Below, one piece after another: positions 35,291-44,302 of a stretch of DNA of 64,000 nt (its first letter is position 1; every line of letters starts with the position of its first letter). Under the pieces are notes generated by a model. That model worked only from the letters and a program-made list of their open reading frames with translations. It had not been told where the DNA came from and made no database searches. This DNA comes from DATFVA01 sp963839165. Lineage in GTDB: Bacteria > Bacteroidota > Ignavibacteria > Ignavibacteriales > Ignavibacteriaceae. The stretch lies in contig CAWIUG010000005.1 in the NCBI GenBank assembly GCA_963839165.1, positions 1,574,845-1,638,844 of the forward strand, in the 5' to 3' direction. The position numbers and the translations under genes were made by a program.

Positions 35291-36766
35291 TTAAAGGGTG
35301 AGGGAGAAGATGTGTGATTGATAACCGCGGAGCTCTATAAAAAGCCCGGGATCGTTTATCTCTTTAACAGTGCGTTTATAAACATTTCCTGTAAGGAGAT
35401 CTTTAAGGTCGATTTCATTCTTCCCGGTTGGAAGCTCAATTTTCAAACGGCACTGCGAGGTTGAATGTGTATAATTTATTATAATTATTCTCATTTCTTT
35501 TTCAAGTTTCCACATCCATCCAAGAAAATTTTCACAGGTATAATTAATGGGTTCTGCGTTTACAGGATTAAGCAGCTCCCAGGTGCCTGTCCTGAAAATC
35601 TCATCCTTTGTTGCTTCAAGCAGCGTATCGTAATATTTCTGAACCACAACTGATGGTTTTTCTGCGGGCTCCCGGCTAAGCTGTACAGGAAGTTTCGTCT
35701 TCTTCCCCTCAAACTGTCCTTCATTATAAAAGCGGACTCCCTGAATTGTACTTATAACAACCGCGGCAGAAAGAGCCTTAAACCTCCCCAGTCTTGTAAT
35801 GGATCTCTCCTCATCATGGTTCTCAATAAAACGTACGCTTTTCAGCTGGAAATCTTTATCAGCCTGAAGGTGTGCTTTAATTCCCGGTATGTCTCCTTCC
35901 AGAAGCCGATCGTAAAGACGCTTGTCATAAGTGTAATCGAAACCCAGCTGCTGAAGCTGCCATTCAAGGTCCCAGTAGGCCTCAGCCATAAACATAAAAT
36001 CAGGATTCTTTTCCTTAGTTGCGGCTATAGCAGTTTTCCAGAATTCCTCAGCGGGCTTTTCATAATTTACTTTACTAAGAACACCCATCCAGGTATTCTG
36101 AAAAACGTTGTTCAGAGGAAGCATCGCCATATCACAACGCACGCCGTCGGCAACCGAGGCTATGTATGAAAGTTTTTCGGTCATCAACGCTCTGGCTGCT
36201 GGTTCAAAGTAATTCACCTGTACTGTATCCGTCCACGGCGGAAAGAAAGGATCCCTGCCGTGAACCAGGCATAATTGTTTGCCGGCATTAGATTCAAAGA
36301 AAGCATAGGGATCTTTTTTACATGAATCTTTATCTGATTGAAGAAATATTTCGGGATGAGATTTTATGAGAGGTGAGTTTGCTCCAAAGTGATTAGGAAT
36401 AAAATCAAGAAACAGCTTCACGCCGCTTTTATTGAGACGTTCCTTAAATTTAAGCAGCTCATCTTCAGTTCCTAATGCCGGATTGAGTTCATAATCATCT
36501 ATGGCAAAGGGTGAACCTATTACATCTTCCTTCTTCCAGTCGCTCAATGCCTTCACATACCCGGGCACCAGGTCGATACCAAAACCGCACTTCGCCGCAA
36601 GTTCAGAATTTGTTTTCCAGATTCCCATCAGCCACAAGATCTCAATGCCCTTCTCATTAAGTTCATCAATAAACTTCTGGTCAATATCCGGAAGCCGGGC
36701 ATCACGTCCGAATTTTTTAATCCATACTCTCGTATTTACTTCCAGCAGCCGGGGATTTATATTCAT
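35291..36766 (-). CDS. GH13 alpha-amylase family glycoside hydrolase
   Basis: 491 residues without a signal peptide, so probably cytosolic. GH13 regions are visible. Region I is D-F-I-P-N-H (121-126). Region II is D-G-V-R-C-D-M-A with nucleophile D212. Region III is F-M-A-E-A-Y-W with acid/base E262. Region IV is I-E-N-H-D-E-E with D318. The N-terminus has an unusual E-V-N-T-R-V-W-I form. Likely substrate is an intracellular alpha-glucan or related oligosaccharide, and the exact specificity (amylase, phosphorylase-like or transferase) is not clear. It is monocistronic by position. Confidence 0.88.
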   Translation of the reverse strand: MNINPRLLEVNTRVWIKKFGRDARLPDIDQKFIDELNEKGIEILWLMGIWKTNSELAAKCGFGIDLVPGYVKALSDWKKEDVIGSPFAIDDYELNPALGTEDELLKFKERLNKSGVKLFLDFIPNHFGANSPLIKSHPEIFLQSDKDSCKKDPYAFFESNAGKQLCLVHGRDPFFPPWTDTVQVNYFEPAARALMTEKLSYIASVADGVRCDMAMLPLNNVFQNTWMGVLSKVNYEKPAEEFWKTAIAATKEKNPDFMFMAEAYWDLEWQLQQLGFDYTYDKRLYDRLLEGDIPGIKAHLQADKDFQLKSVRFIENHDEERSITRLGRFKALSAAVVISTIQGVRFYNEGQFEGKKTKLPVQLSREPAEKPSVVVQKYYDTLLEATKDEIFRTGTWELLNPVNAEPINYTCENFLGWMWKLEKEMRIIIINYTHSTSQCRLKIELPTGKNEIDLKDLLTGNVYKRTVKEINDPGLFIELRGYQSHIFSLTL

Positions 36767-37267
36767 TAATTCCTTTCAATCGTAACATTAAATTTAACGA
36801 ATTATGGGGTAATTATACTCTTGAATTTTCGCACATCTTTTACTTTTTTCAGGGTTAAGAATTTTATGCCAGGGGATCCATTAGTAATTTTTACTGCATC
36901 GAAGTAAAAATGAGATGGGGGCAGAATGTGATTCAGAAGGGAAGGTTGGAATTTTTTTGTCCCGTCCCTGTTATTAAATTCACAATTATTGTTATATTTT
37001 CCCGAACTATTTCGAACCTTTTCATTTAGTTGAGTTTTTAAGCCTTCCTGGCTAGTTGAGTTTTTTATTCTGATATATTAATCCGCGGTTACCCGCAGCT
37101 ATGAATATTTTTACGACCCCGTTTTAAGGGTACAGGAGAAATTTATTTTAAGAAATTGGTATAATAATTGTCTTAAAGTAGAACATTTAAATCCAAACAA
37201 ATTAAAAATGTACGGGAAAACAACAGTTTTAATTATTTTTTATGAATTAAGATCCCAGAGGTATTAG
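36767..37267. other. 500-bp intergenic region with an inverted repeat
   Basis: No gene is seen. It lies between the divergent GH13 gene and the envelope cassette. An inverted repeat ATTTTTACT (36887-36895) / AGTAAAAAT (36903-36911) with a 7-nt loop is present. The short sequence TAGTTGAGTTTTT occurs twice around 37027-37065. A good ribosome binding site (AGAGGT) precedes the gene at 37268. Promoters for both directions must lie here, but none is convincing. Confidence 0.5.
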
Positions 37268-38254
37268 ATGCTAAAAGCTGAAACTATCGAAAATCCTTCC
37301 GATAAAATCCTGACAGGCAAATCTGATCTATATGCTAAGAATGGACTGGAAGACGAGCTCGATAATTATAAAGAAAATGCGATACGGAAAATCAGATTTT
37401 CGGTAATTGTAAAACCTGCGATCATTTCATTCGTAGCCCTGATTTTATCTTTTTTTCTTGATCTGTCTTATGTTCCTATACTCGGAAATGTTTCTATAGA
37501 TCTGGGAAAAGCCCTCTTCCCTACCTGGCAGCCCGCGCAGGAAATTGTTGAACCCTTCAGTTTCTGGTGGATGCCGATAATCATATACGGTCTCTTTGCA
37601 TTTATGGCGTTCCTTGCCTATAATAAGCTGAAGATTGAAGTTTTAAGGAGCCCGGTAGCTGAAACAATCGACAGGATCATCAACTCCTACCAGAGTATTA
37701 TCGACAGCATTTCAACCGCTCTTCCTCTTATAGGTGCCGCAATTCTGCTTATAAGTATAAAGCTTGGAGAGGAAATATTTTTAGGATTATCGGTTCCTTT
37801 CGAAATTAAAGCATTGATCGTACTGGCGCTTGGTAAATTATTTGAACCTGTGCTCGATCAGCTTGGCGTTGAATTCCAGAACGTGGTTACTCATGTTCAG
37901 GATATGAAGGAAAGATATTTCTCACGTATCCAGATAGAGAATTCCAGGAACCTTGTTAAGCAGTTAAGCCAGCCCGGTGCAGGCGGCAAAGGCATCGAAA
38001 TATCTGTCAAGGATCTCGAAGCATATAAAATTCTGCTTGAGAGAACTACTGAGCTCAGTGAAACACTTGTTACCAACTTCAGCTCGGTTCATCAGATCCT
38101 CGAAAAAATTAACAGCATCCAGGGTATTAGTCCCGAAAAAATTGAACACCTCAAATCTCTTGCTGCCTCAATACAGCAGGCATCAGTAACCCTGGGAGAT
38201 GAAAAAACCCAGGCCGGACTCAGGCATCTTGAAGCAATAGTTGTAAAAAAGTGA
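37268..38254 (+). CDS. Multi-spanning inner-membrane protein, candidate motor/channel subunit
   Basis: 328 residues. Four hydrophobic segments lie at about 43-62, 98-117, 153-171 and 178-196. The third and fourth surround a rare in-membrane acidic pair (I-K-L-G-E-E-I-F-L-G). The last 130 residues are predicted coiled coil and cytosolic (T-T-E-L-S-E-T-L-V-T-N-F-S-S-V). The layout recalls GldL/PorL, with a glutamate in a span plus a cytosolic coiled coil. It also resembles ExbB/MotA-like stators in its segment P-L-I-G-A-A-I-L-L. Neither match is firm. It is followed after 10 bp by a GldM-like protein, which strengthens the motor idea. Function is inferred, not shown. Confidence 0.55.
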   Translation: MLKAETIENPSDKILTGKSDLYAKNGLEDELDNYKENAIRKIRFSVIVKPAIISFVALILSFFLDLSYVPILGNVSIDLGKALFPTWQPAQEIVEPFSFWWMPIIIYGLFAFMAFLAYNKLKIEVLRSPVAETIDRIINSYQSIIDSISTALPLIGAAILLISIKLGEEIFLGLSVPFEIKALIVLALGKLFEPVLDQLGVEFQNVVTHVQDMKERYFSRIQIENSRNLVKQLSQPGAGGKGIEISVKDLEAYKILLERTTELSETLVTNFSSVHQILEKINSIQGISPEKIEHLKSLAASIQQASVTLGDEKTQAGLRHLEAIVVKK

Positions 38255-38264
38255 GTGTGAAATT

Positions 38265-39218
38265 ATGATTCAGAAAAACAGGGACAGTAAGTTTATAATC
38301 TACCAGGTGCTTTACATTTTTGTTATAACTGTGCTGGCGCTGAAGGGTGCAGATCTTGATTTGAACAGGGTAGTGTTAAAGGATGAGGTTGTTAATAAGA
38401 GTGTACGCGACTCCCTGATGGTTCTGCTCGATTCTCTTACCGCACAGGGTATAAAGTTTGATGTTAAGGTTGAGGAGAATGCTCTTGAAGAGAATGCTGC
38501 TCTGAAAGAAAAACTGGCATCTCTAAATACAAAAATGAAAGACCTTGCACAGAAAGTAAAAGATCAGCCGCCTGAAGAGAAGCCTAAAGAAAAACCTGTC
38601 GTTGAGGAACAGGAGATCCTGCAGTCGCCTATATCGCTTAAACAGACGTTTATTCAATATACGTGGAATAAGGCGTCCAATTCCGGCAGCGTTCCGACTT
38701 CAATTTATGATCCTAAGGATATGAGCAAACCCCTGGCTGTAATTCCGCCGGGACAGGAAAAGACATTCGACCTTACTAACCAAACGGAAGTTGTGGCTAA
38801 GTACGGCAGCCAGGAGGACAGGATAAAAGTTGTTCCCAACAGACCTCCTGAAGTTAAAATTGCCCGCGTTACTACTAAGATGAATAATTCTGATATTTAT
38901 GTTCAGGACCTTCAGAGGATAACGGTCTTTACCGTTACTATTCTGGATGAACGTCCCGAACAGCTGAAGATAACCTGGAACGGTCCGGTTTCTGTATCGG
39001 GACCGTTGAAAGATGCCAAGGGGAACCCCGTATATAATGTGTCATTAAAGATCGCGTCTAACGAAAACAGATTTGACGAGTGGCTCGACAAATTTGGAAA
39101 CCTGAGGGAAGCTGATGGAAGGTATAAAGTAAATTTCTTCTTCACAGTAGTTGATGAAAGATCAAAGGATAGGGTACAGGTGGGAGACTCATTCTATTTC
39201 ACTGATTTTTCTAAATAA
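38265..39218 (+). CDS. GldM/PorM-like single-span periplasmic protein (putative)
   Basis: 317 residues. One N-terminal span at about 10-27 (Y-Q-V-L-Y-I-F-V-I-T-V-L-A-L-K) is directly followed by G-A-D-L-D-L-N. A coiled coil follows (about 60-95), then a Pro/Glu/Lys linker (P-P-E-E-K-P-K-E-K-P). Two beta-rich, Ig-like parts come next, the second with R-P-P-E-V-K-I-A-R-V. The order span, helical part, beta domains is that of GldM/PorM, which is longer (about 500 residues). GldM spans the periplasm and is rotated by GldL. It ends 16 bp before an outer-membrane barrel gene. The similarity is architectural; a profile comparison would be needed. Confidence 0.55.
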   Translation: MIQKNRDSKFIIYQVLYIFVITVLALKGADLDLNRVVLKDEVVNKSVRDSLMVLLDSLTAQGIKFDVKVEENALEENAALKEKLASLNTKMKDLAQKVKDQPPEEKPKEKPVVEEQEILQSPISLKQTFIQYTWNKASNSGSVPTSIYDPKDMSKPLAVIPPGQEKTFDLTNQTEVVAKYGSQEDRIKVVPNRPPEVKIARVTTKMNNSDIYVQDLQRITVFTVTILDERPEQLKITWNGPVSVSGPLKDAKGNPVYNVSLKIASNENRFDEWLDKFGNLREADGRYKVNFFFTVVDERSKDRVQVGDSFYFTDFSK

Positions 39219-39234
39219 TTATCGGAACTACTTT

Positions 39235-40368
39235 ATGCACAAAATAAAATTACTGATGCTTCTGTCCGCTCTTTTTGCGTTCTTTTATATAAGTAATACA
39301 CCAGCCCAGGAGGAGGAACCAATAACTTATTTCCAGATGGAACCTCTTGACGACAGCTTGTTTATACAAATACAGACGGAATTATTTATCGATCCGCCAG
39401 ATCCGAAAGCAGAAATAATAGCTGATCTGCGTGACCCGAACAACCAGACAATATCGATTAAAGGTACTCTTTATCCTTTCCTTGCTCTTAAACCTGAAAC
39501 CAGGGCAAAGGTTGTTACCTACCCGTTCAAGATCGATCTGGAAGAAACTATTAACTACGGAAGTGTTTTCACCAGGGTCTTTGAGAAAATTAAACTTAAT
39601 AAGGTAGTGGATCCCCCCACCAAACTCCAGATTTCTTCTACAATGCATTATGTAAATCCTTTCTTCCAGTTCTTCGGCGGTGAGAGGTTTGGTATCCCTA
39701 TAAAAAATGATATTGGATTATCCTTCGGTATGGGAACAGAATACTCCGGTCCGGGGGAAACAAATTATGTCGAAGCTAATTTTCACATACTCGGTGTAAC
39801 GGGAGGGGTTTTTGGTCATATTGATGCGTTATCAAAGCTGAGATTCAGCAACAAATATAATAACCTGTATGCGTCAACCGGTTTCCATATTTCTTATGTT
39901 ATTCCTTTCGGTAACTTTTTTGAGTTCAGCTACTCGAAGGTAGTTGTTGATCCTACTGAAACACAAATGCAGGATTGGACTGCCAACGATACAAGCGGTT
40001 ATCATGCTAAAATACTTGCGGGACAGTATTATAACTTTGAATTCAGGTACCCTATAAGTATTCTCGGTTCTACAAAAGGCAAAGTATACGCTGCTCGTTT
40101 TTTGAGTGAATGGCATGCAGGATATACAGGAAGAGAGCTGTCTCTTGCGGGAAGTACGTTTGATTTCAGGTTTGACGCAATGTTTAACAGCGATGTAAGG
40201 CAGGATCAGTATTTAATTGAAATACTCGTTCAGAAGATTGCTGAGAGTTGGGCATTCAGCGCCCTGGCCTTAGGTCCCTCTATTACGCTTTCGCGTATGT
40301 CTGATGGCAGCCTGGGAGCAATTTCTGTTTTTGCAAATCTTCGGCTTAAAGTCGGTACCTCCTTCTAA
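39235..40368 (+). CDS. Outer-membrane beta-barrel-like protein
   Basis: 377 residues from the ATG at 39235. An earlier in-frame ATG lies inside the preceding gene and adds no signal sequence. The signal peptide runs to about 25 (I-S-N-T-P-A-Q, then E-E-E-P). A ~100-residue N-terminal beta region is followed by about 220 residues of alternating strands. The chain ends in aromatic Phe (V-G-T-S-F), a usual barrel terminus. No family is recognised. It is third in a row with the two motor-like membrane proteins, so the three could span inner membrane, periplasm and outer membrane. A strong terminator follows at 40398. Confidence 0.65.
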   Translation: MHKIKLLMLLSALFAFFYISNTPAQEEEPITYFQMEPLDDSLFIQIQTELFIDPPDPKAEIIADLRDPNNQTISIKGTLYPFLALKPETRAKVVTYPFKIDLEETINYGSVFTRVFEKIKLNKVVDPPTKLQISSTMHYVNPFFQFFGGERFGIPIKNDIGLSFGMGTEYSGPGETNYVEANFHILGVTGGVFGHIDALSKLRFSNKYNNLYASTGFHISYVIPFGNFFEFSYSKVVVDPTETQMQDWTANDTSGYHAKILAGQYYNFEFRYPISILGSTKGKVYAARFLSEWHAGYTGRELSLAGSTFDFRFDAMFNSDVRQDQYLIEILVQKIAESWAFSALALGPSITLSRMSDGSLGAISVFANLRLKVGTSF

Positions 40369-40397
40369 CAGAATTTTTAATATTGAAGATTCAACCT

Positions 40398-40423
40398 GAG
40401 GCCCTGCTTACCAGGGCCTCTTT
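40398..40423 (+). terminator. Intrinsic terminator after the envelope cassette
   Basis: GAGGCCCTG (40398-40406) pairs perfectly with CAGGGCCTC (40412-40420) over 9 bp with a 5-nt loop, and TTTC follows. It lies 30 bp past the stop at 40368 and separates this unit from the convergent pgl gene. Confidence 0.8.
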
Positions 40424-40433
40424 CATATCCCCC

Positions 40434-40456
40434 ACAACCCCATCGGGGTTAAACAT
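40434..40456. repeat. REP-like palindrome overlapping the pgl stop codon
   Basis: This is an isolated copy of the element clustered at 13.8-14.1 kb. The stem is AACCCC/GGGGTT around a 3-nt loop, followed by AAACAT. On the minus strand its right part supplies the last codons and TAA stop of the 6-phosphogluconolactonase gene. Confidence 0.6.
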
Positions 40457-41192
40457 CTGCAGGCTTTTTAATTTGAGAGGCTGCCCCTTCATCAAGATAC
40501 CACTTCAGAATTTCAGCAGCCTTTATACGAGCGGCCGGTAAGTCTTTGTCGGAATCCCTCCTGCTCAATATCTCATATAATATGCCGGCCTTCCTCTCCC
40601 CTGTTACCAGAAAGATATTCTCCGCCGCATTGCTTATAACCTCATACGTGAGAGATATTCTTTTCTGACCCGATTCAGGATGCACCGCGACTCCGGCTAC
40701 CCCTCCGGCAATATTCTTCAGTTTTCTTCCTGGAAATAAAGACGCCGTATGCCCGTCAGTTCCCAGTCCGAGCAGGTCCATATCGAACCGCGGCAGATCA
40801 TTAACTACCGGCACAACCCTGCTGATCTCGGCTGCTATCCTTGCGGCTTCTTTCCCGGGATCCTCCTCACCTTTTATTCTGTGAACGTTACCTTCAGGGA
40901 TGTTAATCTTATCAAGGAGATACTCCTTCGTCATTCCGTAATTGCTCTGCTCATTATCTGGCGGTACACACCGCTCGTCACCCCAGAAAAGATGGACCCT
41001 CTCCCAATCGATTCTGTTGGCGTATTCTTCAGATATTTTGTTGAATAGTATTTTTGGAGTACTCCCGCCGGAGAGTGAGATAAACGTGTCCCTGTTCTCA
41101 CCGGAATGATGAGATACCATCTTCATTATTTCTTCCGCTATTCTTGAAGCGGCTTCTTCTGCCGATAAAAATATTTTGATCTCCAGTTTCAT
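40449..41192 (-). CDS. pgl: 6-phosphogluconolactonase
   Basis: 247 residues of the DevB/SOL type. The N-terminal F-I-S-L-S-G-G-S-T-P-K-I-L motif (about 37-49) and F-W-G-D-E-R-C-V-P-P (about 69-78) bind the phosphosugar, and L-G-L-G-T-D-G-H-T-A-S-L-F-P-G carries the catalytic His. It hydrolyses 6-phosphogluconolactone in the oxidative pentose phosphate pathway. An AGGAG ribosome binding site precedes the ATG. The last residues (K-K-P-A-D-V) and the stop come from a REP-like repeat, so the C-terminus may have been changed by its insertion. No zwf or gnd is adjacent. Confidence 0.95.
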   Translation of the reverse strand: MKLEIKIFLSAEEAASRIAEEIMKMVSHHSGENRDTFISLSGGSTPKILFNKISEEYANRIDWERVHLFWGDERCVPPDNEQSNYGMTKEYLLDKINIPEGNVHRIKGEEDPGKEAARIAAEISRVVPVVNDLPRFDMDLLGLGTDGHTASLFPGRKLKNIAGGVAGVAVHPESGQKRISLTYEVISNAAENIFLVTGERKAGILYEILSRRDSDKDLPAARIKAAEILKWYLDEGAASQIKKPADV

Positions 41193-41294
41193 TTATTTCT
41201 CCTAGTCCTGATTCCTGTCGCACGACTTCTTTTCTGTCATTGTCAATCTTCCAACTTTTTTATCTAAATTTGTAAATAATATATTATTAAAGAT

Positions 41295-42053
41295 ATGAAA
41301 CAGAGCATAATTTTGTGGACTGCCGCGGCTGTTATAACCTTTGTCGCCGGTTTTCTGCAGAGCAGATTAAGCAGCGAGTACCCAGTATCCGGTTCGTTCG
41401 GTATAGAAGGGAAAGAAACCGGGTATAAGCTTGACCGTGTATATTACGAAAATGATGACTATAGCTTCTTCTTAAGGACAGCATCCGACAGTCTTAGCGG
41501 CAGTCTGTTCTGGAAAACTGAAGGGGCATCCGCCTGGAACAGTTCGGATCTTAACAAAAAAGGAGAGATTGTTTCCGGCAGCATCCCTCACCAGAAGCCC
41601 GGTTCAAAAGTTTTATATTTTATTAGGCTTAACCATAATGGAAATGAATATACCATCCCGGGAAAAGACGAAAACATAACGATGACCTTCTACGGGAAGG
41701 TACCGGGTTCAATAAACTTTTATTACTGGGCAACACTGCTCGGCGCAGTACTGCTTGCTGTCAGGACGGGACTGGAATATTTCAGGTTCCCCGGCAATCT
41801 TAAAAAAATAGAGGTGTTCACACTCATCGCCGTTATATCAAATGTATTTGTTTTTAACCCGGTGAGGATGACATATAAATTAGGATCCGTGGGAGAGTCG
41901 GTAATCTCTCTCTCAGAAATGTTTCCGCTTTCCTCTTTATTGCTGCTGGCAACATGGATAATCGCGACAGCCTTAATATTCAATACAAGGAACTTCAGGA
42001 TATGGGCTCCTGCAGCAGCGTTAATCACCCTGCTTATCTTCGAACTGATGTAA
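41295..42053 (+). CDS. Membrane protein of unknown function with an extracytoplasmic beta domain
   Basis: 252 residues. One span at the N-terminus (about 5-21) is followed by a ~115-residue extracytoplasmic region. That region has the look of an Ig-like or FN3-like domain (W-K-T-E-G-A-S-A-W-N-S-S-D-L and K-V-L-Y-F-I-R-L). Four further spans follow at about 143-161, 174-192, 212-230 and 236-252. The ending is abrupt and hydrophobic. No named family is recognised. It appears to be a single gene. Confidence 0.65.
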   Translation: MKQSIILWTAAAVITFVAGFLQSRLSSEYPVSGSFGIEGKETGYKLDRVYYENDDYSFFLRTASDSLSGSLFWKTEGASAWNSSDLNKKGEIVSGSIPHQKPGSKVLYFIRLNHNGNEYTIPGKDENITMTFYGKVPGSINFYYWATLLGAVLLAVRTGLEYFRFPGNLKKIEVFTLIAVISNVFVFNPVRMTYKLGSVGESVISLSEMFPLSSLLLLATWIIATALIFNTRNFRIWAPAAALITLLIFELM

Positions 42054-42338
42054 ATAGGTGTCACCTCCGTTCTCACCCCAGCCCACCGGCACCACCGCTT
42101 ACTGTCACCTCACACGCTCTCGCACCGCCCATGGCCTCCAACCAGCATCAATCATGCCCCGGCCGGCCGCACCAGAGATATTTAATCCGCATGGTCCCAA
42201 AAATGAACAAATCAGGGTGGAGAATTAAATTCCCTATGAAACTTATATTTGTTTTTCATATTTTTTAAATACGTAAGGTAATCAGTGTGCACAATCCGGT
42301 CCTTATGAACCAGCTTTACTTTTATTTATAAGAGGAAT
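42054..42338. other. Intergenic region with a C-rich stretch
   Basis: About 285 bp without a believable gene. The first half (about 42060-42180) is markedly C-rich and G-poor on this strand (ACCCCAGCCC, CACCACCGC), unlike its surroundings. The second half is AT-rich and leads to a GAGGAA ribosome binding site for the gene at 42339. Confidence 0.5.
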
Positions 42339-44222
42339 ATGCCTGCACCGTTAAATAAATTCACCTTTGTCTTTGCGGGGAAATCAGATATCGGACTTGT
42401 CAGGACAGAAAACCAGGACAGTTTCGGAAAGTTTCCCGAAGATAATGCCGACCTTTACAGCCCGAAGGGTCAAATGTTTATTGTTGCTGATGGAATGGGG
42501 GGACACCGGGGAGGTAAACAAGCGAGCTCAATCGCTCTTAAAGTTGTGCGCGACTATTTCTTCGGTTCCGACCTTGATGAGTCTGCAGCACTTAAAGCGT
42601 CAATAGAAAAAGCAAATCTTGAAATCTTCAATAAATCCGGCGATAAGTCTGACTTCGGCAGGATGGGTACAACCTGTACGGTGCTGGTGCTTAAAGCTGA
42701 TCGCGCGGTGATTGGTCATGTAGGCGATTCAAGGATTTATAAAATTGAAAACAACACGATTGAACAGCTTACAAACGATCATACCAAGGTACAGGAAATG
42801 CTCAGGGAGGGACTGCTTACACCGGAAGAAGCAAGGAACTACCCTTCCAAATCTGTACTTGCAAGAGCACTCGGTGTTGATGAGAAAGTCAGGGTGGATA
42901 TAATAGATGACCTTGAAGTTAAAAAAGGTCAGTGTTATATACTTTGTTCTGACGGCCTGGCTAAAGTGAGTAAGGGTGAGATATTACAGATTGTAAGTAG
43001 AAACAGCGCCTCCGATGCCTGTGATATTTTAATCGGTCTCGCTAACGAAAGAGGTGGTAAGGATAACATTACAGTTGTAATAGTTAAGATAGATCCGGAT
43101 CAAACGCTGAGACCTGCCGTACCTAAACCTGATAAGAAAATAAATATCAGACCCAAAAAATCACGTAAAAAAGGATGGCTGGCAGTAGCGGCCCTATTCC
43201 TTGTTATTGTCGTTCTTCTGTACCTCCAGTATCAATCATCGGGAGTAAATTCCTCAGGGGAAGTTACGATAACCCAACCGGCAGAAGACCCTGTGCAGGT
43301 TCCTGATAATCAGGTTAAACCAGCCGCGGAAGTTGAAGATACCGACAGCCGGCTTTTAGCCCAGGCTGAACAGCTCATAAAAGAAAAAGATTATGATGAT
43401 GCTTATATAATATATAAATCGGTGCTCGGAAGTAAGTCGGGCAGCCGGGAAGCTCTTGATGGCGTGGCGGCAATTGTCTCTGCTTATCTCAGTAAAGCCG
43501 ACGATCTTATGAAAATTAAAAACTTTCAGGAAGCTCTTTCTTACTATAAAAAAGCCAGCGAGATTCAGCCGTTAAATACGAAAATAAAGAGACTAATAAG
43601 GGATTGCGTCAAGGAGATTGAAAATACATCCTCTGAAGAAAAGCCTGAAGAAAAACCCGTAGCTGTTGAGGTAACCAGTCCCGCAGCTCCTCCTGTGAAT
43701 GAAGCAAGCACCCGATTCACAGCTTCGGGTTTCGATAGTCCCCAATGGATCTATCCCGGTATAAACAAAAATGAATGTTCGGTTAGCAGCAGCGAGATAG
43801 ATTTCACCAATACTTCAGCAGAAAAGTTTGTCCTTTATAACAAAGATGTTTTTGATGTGAACCTCAGCGTCAATGCAGAGGTAACCGGCTCCAACTCTGT
43901 GCTGGGACTTGTAATCGGGTACTCCTCCCCGCTCGATTATTATATCTTCAAATACAGAGAGGGAGGAAATTTCACTCTTCAGCGCATTAGCGGAAATGAG
44001 ATACAAAAGCTTTTTGAAATAAAGGATGCAGGTTCCGGAGGCTTGAGGAAGTTGAGAATTATTTACAGCAATAATATTGTAAATATTTATAATGAGCATG
44101 GCCTGCTGAAATCCTACAGGAGCGTTTTCGGCATATTCGGAAAAGCAGGATTGTACGTCGATAAGAATTCGTCAGTGAAGTTCAAAAATGCGGCGATCTC
44201 AGGCAATACAGCTTTGAAGTAA
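42339..44222 (+). CDS. PP2C-type protein phosphatase fused to a membrane span, TPR-like repeats and a C-terminal beta domain
   Basis: 627 residues. At 1-255 is a PP2C Ser/Thr phosphatase domain with metal-binding motifs V-A-D-G-M-G-G (49-55), G-H-V-G-D-S-R, C-S-D-G-L and G-G-K-D-N-I-T. A basic stretch and one membrane span follow at about 273-296 (W-L-A-V-A-A-L-F-L-V-I-V-V-L-L-Y-L). After it come a Gln/Pro/Val linker, two TPR-like repeats (about 335-415) and a Pro/Glu linker. The final ~160 residues form a beta-sandwich-like domain (V-L-G-L-V-I-G-Y-S-S, Y-Y-I-F-K-Y-R), similar in pattern to DUF1080/LamG-type domains. It would carry a signal from outside to a cytosolic phosphatase. No cognate kinase is adjacent. 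Confidence 0.88.
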   Translation: MPAPLNKFTFVFAGKSDIGLVRTENQDSFGKFPEDNADLYSPKGQMFIVADGMGGHRGGKQASSIALKVVRDYFFGSDLDESAALKASIEKANLEIFNKSGDKSDFGRMGTTCTVLVLKADRAVIGHVGDSRIYKIENNTIEQLTNDHTKVQEMLREGLLTPEEARNYPSKSVLARALGVDEKVRVDIIDDLEVKKGQCYILCSDGLAKVSKGEILQIVSRNSASDACDILIGLANERGGKDNITVVIVKIDPDQTLRPAVPKPDKKINIRPKKSRKKGWLAVAALFLVIVVLLYLQYQSSGVNSSGEVTITQPAEDPVQVPDNQVKPAAEVEDTDSRLLAQAEQLIKEKDYDDAYIIYKSVLGSKSGSREALDGVAAIVSAYLSKADDLMKIKNFQEALSYYKKASEIQPLNTKIKRLIRDCVKEIENTSSEEKPEEKPVAVEVTSPAAPPVNEASTRFTASGFDSPQWIYPGINKNECSVSSSEIDFTNTSAEKFVLYNKDVFDVNLSVNAEVTGSNSVLGLVIGYSSPLDYYIFKYREGGNFTLQRISGNEIQKLFEIKDAGSGGLRKLRIIYSNNIVNIYNEHGLLKSYRSVFGIFGKAGLYVDKNSSVKFKNAAISGNTALK

Positions 44223-44302
44223 GAGCGTAAGTCTTTTTTGTCTTATAGTTTCATTGATCCATAGTTTTACTTAGATTTATGCAGGCAAATCGGAAGGAAA
44301 TA

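Noticed and set aside
41954..42268. 104-codon + strand ORF
   Set aside because: Overlaps the end of the membrane protein gene and runs through the C-rich gap; low-complexity Pro/His/Ser sequence without features.
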